Part shown: positions 9,745-19,600 of the stretch, one piece after another | Position numbering within the stretch: position 1 is the stretch's first letter | Layout: the number at the start of each line of letters is the position of its first letter | Source: an uncultured Phycisphaerales bacterium | Lineage (GTDB): Bacteria; Planctomycetota; Phycisphaerae; Phycisphaerales; SM1A02 | Assembly: GCA_949373145.1 (NCBI GenBank) | Contig: CASICI010000026.1 | Location: 1-47,699, forward strand | Length of the DNA stretch: 47,699 bases | Direction: 5' to 3' | The notes under the pieces: generated by a model | The model's input: the letters and a program-made list of their open reading frames with translations, nothing else | Told to the model about the DNA's origin: nothing | Databases searched by the model: none | Position numbers and translations under genes: made by a program

Positions 9745-9995
9745 AGAACGTTCGGACTGGAAAACAAGATTCCGTGGCACTTCGACCGACTCACCTCGGC
9801 AGGCGCAGGAATATCGATGCCCTCCAGTCCCTGACACCGAGTACTCAAAACCTGAGCAAGGGAAGATTCGTTTCATGCGAGACGAGGGAATGTTCTGTTC
9901 AAGAACGCCCTTCGCACTGTTTCCCCCTGCCGTCTCGAGCACTCGAATGAAACCTCAGCCGTGTTTGTCAGTTCGAAGTTGTAAGGGCATCAGCT
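9745..9995 (+). other. Long untranslated leader upstream of dnaG
   Basis: About 250 bases lie between the promoter and the TTG start of dnaG. I see no gene with a ribosome-binding site and no recognisable riboswitch class. Together with the rpmB terminator this is the longest stretch without a gene in the window (9607-9995). Confidence 0.4.
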
Positions 9996-12008
9996 TTGTC
10001 AAGAAGATTTGAAAATCACGAAAGAGATCGGATCATCGAAGCCACCGATCTGGTGAAGCTGATCGGCGAGCACGTCCCCCTGCAACCAAAGGGACGCGAG
10101 CATGTCGGTGTGTGTCCGTTTCATGATGACACCAAACCATCTCTCGCGATCGTCACGCACAAGAGCCGGCCCTTCTTTCATTGCTTCGCCTGCGGTGCCA
10201 GTGGAGATGCCGTCGGATTCATGATGGACTATCACAAGATGTCCTTTCCCGAGACGCTCGAAGCCCTGGCGGAACGAGCGGGAATCGAACTCGAGCACGC
10301 GCCCTATGACGGCGCACCCAGTGATCCCGCCACCACCAAGAAGTCACTGCTGCGAGCCACGGATGCGGCCAGTCGCTGGTATCGCAGACGCCTGTTGGAA
10401 GAGACGGTCGGCCGAGACGCGAGAGCGCTCCTCGAACGCCGCAGCATCAACGAGGAGATGTCCGAAGCATTCATGCTCGGCATCGCACCTGATGCGTGGG
10501 ACGGACTGTGCAGCCGAATCAAGGAATTGGACCAGCATGCGAAAGCCGGTGATGCGAATGCCATTCCATTCGCCGCATTTGAAGCCGCCTCGTTGGTGAA
10601 ACCAAGAAACGAAGGAAACGGTCATTACGACGTCTTCCGAAATCGCCTGATCTTTCCGATCTGCGATGAACTCGGACGACCGATCGCCTTCGGAGCCAGA
10701 AGTCTCTCGGATGAGGATCAACCCAAATATCTCAACAGTCCCGAAAGCACGTTGTTCGACAAGTCACGCACGCTCTACGGACTTCACCTCGCCCGAAAGC
10801 CGATCATCGATGCCGGCCAGGCCATCGTCGTCGAAGGCTACACCGATGCGATCGCCTGTCATCAAGCAGGGTTCAAGAACACGGTGGCGACTCTTGGAAC
10901 GGCATTGACGGCCGCTCATGCGAAGAAACTCCAGCAGTTCTGCACTCAGGTGACGCTGCTCTTCGACGGCGACAAGGCCGGCCAGAAAGCCGCGGACAGA
11001 GCCTCGGAGATCTTCTTCGATTGCGACATCGACGTGAAGATCTGCACTCTGCCCGAAGGAGCAGACCCGGACGACATGCTCAAGACCGAAGAAGGCCGAA
11101 CAGCCTTCACCGAAGCCCTTGAATCGGCGACCGACATCCTCGAACACATCGTCAAGGGATTCCGGACGAGATTCAAGGACTCTGATGGCATCACGTCTCG
11201 TCAGCGAACCATTGAAGGACTGATCGACAGACTCGCCGGAATGGGTCTCGAAAACGCGTCGGGCACTCGCAAGCATCTGGTCCTTGACTCCATTTCAATG
11301 ATCACCGGAATTCCGGAATCGGATCTCACGAAGAGCCTCGCCCAGAGAAGGCGCCTCGCACGCAGCCCGCGCACGAACTTCGATGCTCCGTCGGGCCCCG
11401 GTGATGAAATGACCCACGAGGAAAACGGAACGATCCTCGAGCCGAAGGATTCGGGGATCGAAATCTCCACCCGACGCCTGGAGGCTGAACGCAGAGTGCT
11501 TGCGATCTTCATCTGCAATCCGGAACTCGCACGCGAGTGCGTCGACGCAGGCGAAGGCATGATGCTTCCTGCGACCGAACTCTTTCCTCCGGAACATTTT
11601 CTCGAGAATCGCCATCGCGGTCTCGCCGACATACTCATTCCTGCCATCGAGGCGGGTGAGACCCCGGCCATCGACCAGCTGCTTCTCGCCGTCGAGGATC
11701 CCTCGATCGCGATGCTCATCACCGAACTGTTCCGCTACGGAACGGCGATCATGGAGAACTCCGAGGATTCCCCGCCGGTGATGATGGGTCGTCTCTGTGA
11801 CGATCTCGCCCGCACCAATCGGCTGGAACACTTCGCCTCTGAACACTCGAATCCGTCCGGTTCACATCAGAACGCCGGACTCGGCAAACGACTTGAAATG
11901 CTTCGCATGAGGGGTTCGGATCGAACCGTCATCCCTCGTGTCGAACGACCGAAGAAACCCGTGAATCCAAACCCGTACAAGGCCCAAGGACAACGCCGTG
12001 GACGCTGA
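9996..12008 (+). CDS. dnaG: DNA primase DnaG
   Basis: Makes RNA primers for the replication fork and interacts with the DnaB helicase. The N-terminal zinc-binding motif is C40-H43...C63-C66 (VCPFHDDTKPS, FHCFACGASGD). The TOPRIM catalytic core has VVEGYTDAIA (catalytic Glu280), the glycine-rich loop ATLGTALTAAHAKKL and the acidic LLFDGDKAGQKAA. A long C-terminal helicase-interaction region completes the 670 residues, in the usual range. The start appears to be TTG, giving MSRRFENHERDRIIEATDLV. No ATG or GTG fits better and there is no obvious Shine-Dalgarno site. Followed 27 bases later by rpoD, the classical macromolecular-synthesis arrangement, although the gene before dnaG here is rpmB and is separately terminated. 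Confidence 0.95.
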   Translation: MSRRFENHERDRIIEATDLVKLIGEHVPLQPKGREHVGVCPFHDDTKPSLAIVTHKSRPFFHCFACGASGDAVGFMMDYHKMSFPETLEALAERAGIELEHAPYDGAPSDPATTKKSLLRATDAASRWYRRRLLEETVGRDARALLERRSINEEMSEAFMLGIAPDAWDGLCSRIKELDQHAKAGDANAIPFAAFEAASLVKPRNEGNGHYDVFRNRLIFPICDELGRPIAFGARSLSDEDQPKYLNSPESTLFDKSRTLYGLHLARKPIIDAGQAIVVEGYTDAIACHQAGFKNTVATLGTALTAAHAKKLQQFCTQVTLLFDGDKAGQKAADRASEIFFDCDIDVKICTLPEGADPDDMLKTEEGRTAFTEALESATDILEHIVKGFRTRFKDSDGITSRQRTIEGLIDRLAGMGLENASGTRKHLVLDSISMITGIPESDLTKSLAQRRRLARSPRTNFDAPSGPGDEMTHEENGTILEPKDSGIEISTRRLEAERRVLAIFICNPELARECVDAGEGMMLPATELFPPEHFLENRHRGLADILIPAIEAGETPAIDQLLLAVEDPSIAMLITELFRYGTAIMENSEDSPPVMMGRLCDDLARTNRLEHFASEHSNPSGSHQNAGLGKRLEMLRMRGSDRTVIPRVERPKKPVNPNPYKAQGQRRGR

Positions 12009-12035
12009 TCATCCCACCTCTGGAGAATTCTCAAA

Positions 12036-13913
12036 GTGACTGCAAATATCGAATCACTCTCGGGCTCGCTCAAGGCCCTCTTTGAACACGGCCAGAAACG
12101 CGGCTGGATCTGCTACGAAGAGATCAACACCGTGCTTCCAGATGCCTTCGTCGACCCCGACCGGATCGACGAGATCCTGGTTCTGGTGAAGGCCTCTGGT
12201 ATTCGCATCGCGGACCAGATCGAAGTCGATCGCCACGGATGGAAACCATTCCCGGCACAACTCGAGACCGATCTCAAGTTCCAGAGAGACGATCCCAAGA
12301 AGCCCGCAAGAACCCCTCGAATGCAGATGATCGAGGACGACGAAGCCCCACCACCGGACGCCGAGAACAGGGAATCGAACGATCCCCCGAACAATACCAC
12401 CACCAACAACACGCGAACGGCCGACACCGAGACTGCGCCGGGACAGCGTGTCGAGGCCGAAGAGGAGATCATCGACGCCGCTGACGCGCAAGCCGCCGTC
12501 GAACAGGCGATCAACGAGCAGGGCTCGAAGAGAATCGACGATCCCATCCGCATGTATCTCACGCAGATGGGAACCATTCCTCTTCTGACCCGCGAAGAGG
12601 AGATCCGTCTTGCCAAGAAGATCGAGACCACGCGAATGATCTTCAGGCGCATGGTTCTCGAGTCGGATTACGCCGCTCAGCAAGCCGTCGACATTCTGGA
12701 TCAGGTCCATGAAGGCAATCTCCCATTCGACCGCACGATGCGAATCTCGACCGCCGAGGAGAACGCCAAGGAGAAGGTCGCCGCTCGCATCCCCTACAAC
12801 ACCAAGACGGTCAAGCGACTGCTGAAGCTCAACCAGGAATCCTGGGAAGAGATCTGCGAGTGCGACAACGAGAAGAAGCTCGAAGTGATCCGTGAGCAGA
12901 TGAACGCTCGCCGACGCAAGATCGCCACCCTTCTCGAGGAATGCTGCATCCGTACGGGACGGATCCAGCCGCTGCTCAGAAAGCTGCAGGCGATCAATCG
13001 CAAGATGGCCGACCTGAAGCGACGACTGGCCAAGGCCGAAAAGCATCCTGATCGCTATGACCCCGAAGACACCTTCGTCATGGGTGAGGAACTCGACGGA
13101 CTCAGGTCGTTGATGGTCGAGGAACTGCCCGAAATGACGTCGCGAATCGCGACCATCGAGCGAGTCTTCGTCGAATACGAGCAGGCCAAGCGTGATCTCT
13201 CGGGCGGAAACCTCAGGCTCGTGGTGTCCATCGCGAAGAAGTACCGGAACCGCGGCCTCCCTTTCCTGGACATCATCCAGGAAGGCAACACCGGCCTGAT
13301 GCGTGCCGTCGACAAATACGAGTACAAGCGTGGATACAAGTTCTCAACCTATGCGACCTGGTGGATCAGACAGGCGATCACACGAGCCATCGCGGATCAT
13401 GCCAGAACCATTCGTGTTCCGGTTCACATGATCGAAACGATGTCCAAGCTGAGAAACATCCAGAAGAACCTTCTTCAGGAGCTTGGCAGGGAACCGACCG
13501 TCGAAGAGATCGCACTCAAGGCGAAGATGCCCATCGACGAAACCCGTCGAGTGATGAAGATCTCCAGACATCCGATCTCGCTCGATCGTCCCGTGGGTGA
13601 AAGTGAAGACTCCCAGTTCGGAGACTTCATCGAGGACGAACGCCAGGAATCTCCATCGGACAGTGCGACCAGCGACATGCTGAGACAGAGGATCAACGAT
13701 GTCCTGAAGACACTGACCTATCGAGAACGGGAGATCCTCAAGCTGCGCTACGGCATCGGTGACGGATACACCTACACCCTCGAGGAAGTCGGACGCATCT
13801 TCAAGGTCACCCGAGAACGTGTCCGACAGGTCGAATCGAAGGCGATTCGGAAGCTGCAGCATCCCGTGAGAAGACAGAGGCTCTCCAGCTTCGTGGGCGG
13901 AGCCGAGGACTGA
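12036..13913 (+). CDS. rpoD: Primary sigma factor RpoD (sigma-70)
   Basis: Directs RNA polymerase to housekeeping promoters. Region 1.1-like sequence lies at the N-terminus, then an acidic, asparagine-rich linker. Region 1.2 is [20 protein letters not shown]. Region 2 contains [37 protein letters not shown] and the -10-binding [16 protein letters not shown] (about 437-452). Region 3 is present. Region 4.2 is [20 protein letters not shown] (581-600), which reads the -35 element. Length 625 residues. The start is GTG at 12036 with GGAG upstream. This sigma should recognise the TTGACG-N16-TAAAAT promoter seen ahead of its own operon, so the unit may be autoregulated, which is inference. Confidence 0.97.
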   Translation: MTANIESLSGSLKALFEHGQKRGWICYEEINTVLPDAFVDPDRIDEILVLVKASGIRIADQIEVDRHGWKPFPAQLETDLKFQRDDPKKPARTPRMQMIEDDEAPPPDAENRESNDPPNNTTTNNTRTADTETAPGQRVEAEEEIIDAADAQAAVEQAINEQGSKRIDDPIRMYLTQMGTIPLLTREEEIRLAKKIETTRMIFRRMVLESDYAAQQAVDILDQVHEGNLPFDRTMRISTAEENAKEKVAARIPYNTKTVKRLLKLNQESWEEICECDNEKKLEVIREQMNARRRKIATLLEECCIRTGRIQPLLRKLQAINRKMADLKRRLAKAEKHPDRYDPEDTFVMGEELDGLRSLMVEELPEMTSRIATIERVFVEYEQAKRDLSGGNLRLVVSIAKKYRNRGLPFLDIIQEGNTGLMRAVDKYEYKRGYKFSTYATWWIRQAITRAIADHARTIRVPVHMIETMSKLRNIQKNLLQELGREPTVEEIALKAKMPIDETRRVMKISRHPISLDRPVGESEDSQFGDFIEDERQESPSDSATSDMLRQRINDVLKTLTYREREILKLRYGIGDGYTYTLEEVGRIFKVTRERVRQVESKAIRKLQHPVRRQRLSSFVGGAED

Positions 13914-13944
13914 TCCTCCCCGTCACCCACAGCCACATTCGATG

Positions 13945-13974
13945 CAGGCGCTCGTTTCGACGAGCGCCTGTTTT
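13945..13974 (+). terminator. Rho-independent terminator of dnaG-rpoD
   Basis: A perfect 11-bp GC-rich stem (CAGGCGCTCGT / ACGAGCGCCTG) capped by a TTCG tetraloop and followed by TTTTC. It lies 31 bases after the rpoD stop and before the convergent dehydrogenase gene. Confidence 0.9.
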
Positions 13975-14007
13975 CATGAGCGTGAAATGTCCCGGAAAAG
14001 AACGATC

Positions 14008-15462
14008 TCAGACAGCTTCAGGGTCGAGGCCGACCATCGAATACGTCTTGGGAGGCGCGTACTCATCGAGTGCGGCGGCACCGCCCTCGATGCCCCACCC
14101 GGACTGCTTGCGTCCACCGAAGGGAGTCCAACTGGTCACGGGGGCTGGATCGTTGATTCCGACGATTCCAGTGTGAAGTCGTTCCGCCACATGAAGTGCC
14201 TGGGCAGTTCGTGAACTCCAGACGTATGAGGCCAGTCCGTACGGAAGGCCGTTCGCGATCGTGATGGCATCCTCGACATCATCGAAGGCCATGATCGGAC
14301 AGACAGGTCCGAAGGTCTCCTCCTGAAAGCATGCCATGTCGGGGGTGGCGTCGAGAAGGATCGTCGGAGCATGAAAACGACGGGCCAACCCGGGAACTTC
14401 GATCAGCTCACCACCCAGTACCAGTCGAGCCCCACGTGCCACGGCGTCCGCCACATGGTCCTGCACCTTGCGGATTCCGCCATCGTTGATCATCGGCCCG
14501 AGTGTCGTTTGAGGATCGAGGCCGCGCCCAGGCACCAAAGCACTCATCCGCTCACTCAGACGAGCCACGAAGCCGTCGTGCAGAGATCGATGAACCATGA
14601 TTCGATTGGGAGAAACGCAGGTCTGGCCGCCATTCCTGAATTTCGAGATCATGAGGCCCGACACCGCCGACTCGAGATCGGCATCTTCCAGCACGATGAA
14701 CGGGGCATGACCACCCAGTTCAAGCGCGAGTCGCGGGAGCTGCCGACTGGAGGCCTCGACGAGCTTGCGTCCGGTCGCGGTCGATCCGGTGAAGGAGACG
14801 ATTCTGACATCGGGTGACTCGAAGAATGCGGAACCGATTCCAATCGGCTCACCGGTCACGACATTCAACACCCCCGGAGGCACACCAGCCTCGACACAGA
14901 GTTCGGCGAAGGCCAGCGCGGTGAGCGGAGTCTCTTCCGATGGCTTGACCACGACCGGACACCCCATGGCGAAGGCCGGTCCGATCTTCTTGGTGAGCAT
15001 CGCATACGGGAAATTCCAAGGAGTGATCAACGCCGCGACTCCGAGTGGCGTGGGTCGGACCAGAACCGTCTTTCCCGTCAATGCCCTGTCGAGCATGGTC
15101 TCTTCCGACTGACGTTCGAGTTCGAAGGCTGCGCCGTCGAGATAGCTTCTCGCATAGTCGACCTCACCAAGGGATTCAACGAGAGGCTTGCCCTGTTCCC
15201 GAGTCAGCAGTTCCGCGAGAGCGTTCTTGCGCTCGGCCATGAGGCTTGAAATCGCTTTGAGCAGAGAAACGCGTTCGACCGCAGTCATGGCCTGAAACAA
15301 GGCGAACGCCCGTGCGGCAGCGGCCACAGCTCTGACCGCCTCATCGCGTCCGCACGAAGGCACCTCTGCGATCAACGAATCATCCGCTGGATCCAGAACC
15401 GGCAGGGTGGAGCCGTCATCGGCGACTGTCCACCGACCATCGATGAGATTTCTCGTTTGCAT
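14008..15462 (-). CDS. gabD: Succinate-semialdehyde dehydrogenase-like aldehyde dehydrogenase
   Basis: NAD(P)-dependent oxidation of an aldehyde to an acid; the closest match in pattern is the succinate-semialdehyde dehydrogenase branch of the ALDH superfamily. Motifs in order are TPWNFPYAMLTKKIGPAFAM (cofactor domain), KPSEETPLTALA, FTGSTATGRKL, the catalytic glutamate motif LELGGHAPFIV and the catalytic cysteine motif FRNGGQTCVSPNR, and near the end PFGGRKQSGWGIEGG. The length of 484 residues is typical. It is a lone minus-strand gene that converges on rpoD and diverges from the secretion-like operon, so its pathway is not indicated by neighbours. The substrate (succinate, glutarate or another semialdehyde) cannot be fixed from sequence alone. 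Confidence 0.88.
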   Translation of the reverse strand: MQTRNLIDGRWTVADDGSTLPVLDPADDSLIAEVPSCGRDEAVRAVAAAARAFALFQAMTAVERVSLLKAISSLMAERKNALAELLTREQGKPLVESLGEVDYARSYLDGAAFELERQSEETMLDRALTGKTVLVRPTPLGVAALITPWNFPYAMLTKKIGPAFAMGCPVVVKPSEETPLTALAFAELCVEAGVPPGVLNVVTGEPIGIGSAFFESPDVRIVSFTGSTATGRKLVEASSRQLPRLALELGGHAPFIVLEDADLESAVSGLMISKFRNGGQTCVSPNRIMVHRSLHDGFVARLSERMSALVPGRGLDPQTTLGPMINDGGIRKVQDHVADAVARGARLVLGGELIEVPGLARRFHAPTILLDATPDMACFQEETFGPVCPIMAFDDVEDAITIANGLPYGLASYVWSSRTAQALHVAERLHTGIVGINDPAPVTSWTPFGGRKQSGWGIEGGAAALDEYAPPKTYSMVGLDPEAV

Positions 15463-15534
15463 GTGACTCTCCGTGAGACTGTCGTAGACTACACTCTGTG
15501 GGTATTCGAAAGCCGCTCTCGAGGAGAATCATAG

Positions 15535-15807
15535 ATGGCCAAGGCAGTCGCAGATCCGGGTGAACTTCGAAGATTCGCCGCGGATCTCAAAAAGTTCAAT
15601 ACCGAAGTCCAGTCCCAGATGGGCAGCCTGCAGGCCAGATTCGGTGCATTGGAATCCACCTGGCGCGATCAGGAGCACGCCAAGTTCGCCGAGGAGTTCG
15701 ATCAGACCAGCAAGGTCCTGAAGCGATTCCTCAAGGTCTCCGAGACACAGATACCGTTCCTGCTTCGCAAGGCACAGCGTATCGATGACTACCTGCAACA
15801 GCGATGA
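15535..15807 (+). CDS. WXG100-like small helical protein A
   Basis: A 90-residue protein with no signal peptide, predicted as two amphipathic helices joined by a short turn. The turn carries W43-R44-D45 (STWRDQEHAKFAEEF), occupying the place of the Trp-X-Gly motif of WXG100 proteins. The C-terminal helix KVLKRFLKVSETQIPFLLRK is regular. WXG100 proteins form helical-hairpin dimers that are substrates and co-regulators of type VII secretion. The start is supported by AGGAGA seven bases upstream (15522-15527). It is the first gene of a four-gene unit ending in an FtsK/SpoIIIE-type ATPase, which strongly supports the assignment. The glycine is replaced by aspartate, as in other divergent WXG100-like families. 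Confidence 0.75.
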   Translation: MAKAVADPGELRRFAADLKKFNTEVQSQMGSLQARFGALESTWRDQEHAKFAEEFDQTSKVLKRFLKVSETQIPFLLRKAQRIDDYLQQR

Positions 15808-16400
15808 GCGAAGAAGGACACGTACGGGTTCTCGACCTGAAGACCATCGAGAAGTTCAAGGGCTCCATGGCCGAGTTCGGTGACACCGTCAAGGTCGCAC
15901 TCATCGAAGCCGACAGCGAGATCGAACGTGCCATCGTCTGGCTTGAACGGGACCGGATCCAGCATTGGCGTCGTCAGATACAGAAACGCCAGGAGCTCGT
16001 GACTCGAGCGAAGAGCGCCCTCTACAGAAAACAGATGCAGGGTTCGGAGAAGGATGGTCGCCCATCGGTGGTCGATGAGAAGGTGGAACTGGCTCGCTCG
16101 CTCAAGCATCTCAAGTCCGCCGAGGAGCGATTGCAACACACGAAACGATGGCGAAATCGTCTCGAGCGTGAATATGCGCTGTACAAAGGGCAGATCCAGT
16201 CACTCTCAGGCATGGCCGAAAGAAACGTCCCCATGGCGGTCGCGTTGCTCGGAAAGATTCTGGAACATCTCGAAGCGTACACCAGCGGCAAGTCCGGAAG
16301 TGAAGCGGAGTTGACTCGCCTGCTGGAGCAGGACGGCGAGCGTTCTATGAGCCGCGGTTCCGGAGATGATGTCGAAGACACCACGGAGGAAGCTTCATGA
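15804..16400 (+). CDS. Coiled-coil protein of the type VII-like operon
   Basis: A 198-residue charged, mostly helical protein. Heptad-like stretches run through residues 30-75 (ADSEIERAIVWLERDRIQ) and 90-135 (EKVELARSLKHLKSAEERLQ), and the tail is acidic (DDVEDTTEEAS). There is no signal peptide or membrane segment. Its ATG overlaps the stop of the preceding WXG-like gene (ATGA), and its own stop overlaps the next start the same way, so the three small proteins are translationally coupled. I do not recognise the family. By position it may be a chaperone, adaptor or long helical substrate of the secretion ATPase. Confidence 0.75.
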   Translation: MSEEGHVRVLDLKTIEKFKGSMAEFGDTVKVALIEADSEIERAIVWLERDRIQHWRRQIQKRQELVTRAKSALYRKQMQGSEKDGRPSVVDEKVELARSLKHLKSAEERLQHTKRWRNRLEREYALYKGQIQSLSGMAERNVPMAVALLGKILEHLEAYTSGKSGSEAELTRLLEQDGERSMSRGSGDDVEDTTEEAS

Positions 16401-16615
16401 GCGTGACCTCGGCAAAGATGAAACTTGCATCCGCAGCACGTGATTTACGAATAAAGTGGGAGCAGGCGACGGAATCGTGGAAGGACCCAGCAAGTCGTGC
16501 GTTCGAGAAGAATCACGTCGATTCCTACGAATCACAGGTACGCAACAGCTTGAAGGCCATGGAGAGCATCGGTGAGGTGCTGTCTGCAATGCGCCGGGAT
16601 TGCCAGGACGATTGA
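16397..16615 (+). CDS. WXG100-like small helical protein B
   Basis: A 72-residue helical protein with a central turn W28-K29-D30 (ESWKDPASRAFEKNH), again at the Trp-X-Gly position. A first helix precedes it (AKMKLASAARDLRIKWEQ) and a second follows (SQVRNSLKAMESIGEVLSAM). Short length, absence of a signal and the central W-x-D turn match protein A from the same operon, suggesting a heterodimeric pair like EsxA/EsxB. Start and stop are coupled to the neighbours: ATGA overlap upstream, and the ATPase frame opens just before this stop. Confidence 0.7.
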   Translation: MSVTSAKMKLASAARDLRIKWEQATESWKDPASRAFEKNHVDSYESQVRNSLKAMESIGEVLSAMRRDCQDD

Positions 16616-19600
16616 ATGAGAAGCTTCGGAGCACAGAGCCAGTGACAGACTCGAAACAGAAATCACCGATGCACCCCGGGAAGGAAGATGTGAACCTGAC
16701 CTCTCTTGCATCATTCGACGATTCGATCGAGTTCGTCGTGAATGGATCGATGGACAGGGCACAAAGGGACCGTGAGTCCCAAGCACGTGACGATCAGGAT
16801 GCGGCGGAAGAGGCGGAACTTCATCGCGCGACCGTCGCGGGGATCAAGATCGCATTCGAAAAGGCCACGCGAACTGAAAACCAGACTCGTGATGCGGATC
16901 TGGAAGCCGAGCAGACCGGGTACGACAAGGCCACCACCGAACTGCATCGAAACTACCGGTCGAAACGAAAACGAATCGAAGAACATGCGCAGTCACGGAT
17001 CACCGAACTGAAACAACGACTTGATGAAGCCAACTGGCTTGCGGAAGCCGTGTTCGAAGCCGCCGAAACCACTCCCCGGGAGAATTTCGAGAAGCTCAGG
17101 GAGAAAGTCGAAACTCGCACGCTCGAGCTCGAGGAAGTCTGCGAACTCGCGCGAACCGAGGTTCGTCGATATCGCCAGAGACCGACCGAGGCGCCGCCGA
17201 TCACCGACGAACGAGCTGAAGATTTCTCACGAGATCCCGAAGCCGTCTTCACCGCCGCGACTCACCAGGCGGTCGAGTCACTCAACAGCCTGAAAGGCTT
17301 GAAGTTCGCCAGGATCCTTCGTGGTGGTGTTCCGTTTCTCATCGTCCTGCTGGGCGGAGGCGGAGGTGCACTCGCGGCATGGTCCGGAAAGGGTTCGATC
17401 GAGTTCACCGCCATGCTGCCCGAGATCGGCCTTGGGCTGATCATCGGAATGGTCATCATGCTGGGGTGCTGGCTGATCGGAAGAAAGCATGTCGCGACCT
17501 GTTGGATCCCGATGGCAAAGGCGATGCAGGACACCAAGATGACGGCTGACCTTCTCGTGGCCAAGGCTCGACAGGCTCAACGTGAATTGGAGGAGAATGC
17601 GACCCATGTCAGGGATTCCGAAATCACGAAGGCGAATGACAAGTACCTTCCCCTGATCGAAGACTCACAACGAGAACAGGAGACGCTTCTTGGCGATCTC
17701 GAGTTCAAGTTTCCTGAGAAGGTCGAACGTGTCGAGACCGAACATGCCGATCGCCTGCAGTCGATCGAAACCACCTGGACCGATGGAACCAGATCGGCCA
17801 GAGAGACATTCGATGCCGCCAACACCTCCGAACAAGGCCGGCACGAAAGTCGACTGGCTTCACTCAAGTCGACCCTTGATGAGACCCAGGAGGGCATCTG
17901 CATCGACTGGCACACCGGCATGAACCGTGCTCAGGCGGTGTTCGAAGCGCTGACCGAAAGGGCCACCGAAGAACATCCCTCCTTCGAGTCCGAGCACTGG
18001 AAGTCATGGAAGCCATCATCGCACTTTCCCTCGATCATTCCGATCGGATCGGTCGCATTCGATCGAAACGAGATTCCAGAATCACTTCCTGCGGAAGAAC
18101 GGTTCGCTCATGACATGCCGGCGTCCATGCCACTTCCCGCTTTCCTCAGCTTCCCCGACACATGCAGCCTGATCATCGAATCAGACTCCGAGACGAGAAA
18201 CCAGTCTCTTGCCATGCTTCGATCGCTGATGACTCGCCTGCTGGCGACGATGCCTCCCTCCAAGCTCCGATTCACCATTCTCGATCCCGTGGGGCTGGGC
18301 GAGGCCTTCGCAGGCTTCATGCACCTCGCTGATCATGATGAAAAGCTGATCAACGATCGCATCTGGACGGAGACCAGACACATCGAACAGAGACTTCTGG
18401 ACATCACCGAACACATGGAAACGGTGATTCAGAAGTACCTTCGAAATGAATTCGATTCGATCATCGACTACAACGAAGCTGCCGGTGAGATCGCGGAACC
18501 CCTGCGATTCCTCGTCGTCAGTGACTTTCCCGCCAATTTCACCGACGTCGCCTGCAAACGACTCGCCTCGATCGCAACCAGTGGCCCTCGGTGCGGCGTG
18601 CACACCATCATTCTGATGCACGACATCTCAGGCGCGAGACTCCCCGAGGCCCTCGACCGCGACACCTTGCACCGCCCATTCGCGCTGCAAGGTTCATCGG
18701 CCGAGCTGGAATCAGTGGCGGCTGCGACGGGACCCTCGAATCTGGAAGCGCCTCCCACTCGAACCGCGACGGCGTCACCCAACGAGGAGCATCGATCACC
18801 GACATCGCGCGGCACCACCGCCGTAGGCACCGCTGCAGTCAAGGCCGATCGAGGTGGAAGTCCCCTTCCAGATGATCGCGCCCAAGCCCGACCAGTACTG
18901 GACCGCATCGAGCCACCCGAGAGCTTGCGAGATCAGCCTCGGCCGGACCGGAGCCACCAAGCTCCAGCAGCTGATGCCTGGGCGTCGGCACCGCGCACAG
19001 CACGCGCTCATCGCGGGCAAGACCGGCTCCGGCAAGTCCACGCTGCTGCATGCCCTGGTCACCAACCTCGCCTGCTGGTACTCCCCAGACGAGGTCGAGT
19101 TCTGGTTGGTCGACTTCAAGAAAGGCGTGGAGTTCAAGACCTACGCAACCCACAAGCTTCCGCACGCCCGAGCGGTCGCCGTCGAAAGTGACCGTGAATT
19201 CGGCGTGAGCGTCCTCAAGGGACTCGACGAGGAGCTCAAGCGCCGAGGCGACCTCTACCGTCAGGCATGGCGTCCAGGACCTCGCCGGCTTTCGGGCGGC
19301 TCGTCCGGACGGCAGCCGATGCCGCGAGTCCTCCTGATCGTCGATGAGTTCCAGGAACTCTTCGTCGAGGACGACAAGCTCTCCCAGGACGCCTCCCTCC
19401 TCCTGGATCAGCCTGGTCCGCCAGGGCCGTGCCTTCGGGATGCACGTGGTCCTGGGCTCTCAGACCCTCGCCGGTGCCTACTCGCTGGCACGCAGCACCA
19501 TGGGACAGATGGGAGTCCGAATCGCACTGCAGTGCTCGGAGTCCGATTCACAGGTCATTCTTTCCGATGACAATTCCGCGGCGCGCCTGCTTTCTCGCCC

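Noticed and set aside
12054-13046. Minus-strand open frame of 330 codons
   Set aside because: Antisense to rpoD; no independent coding evidence.
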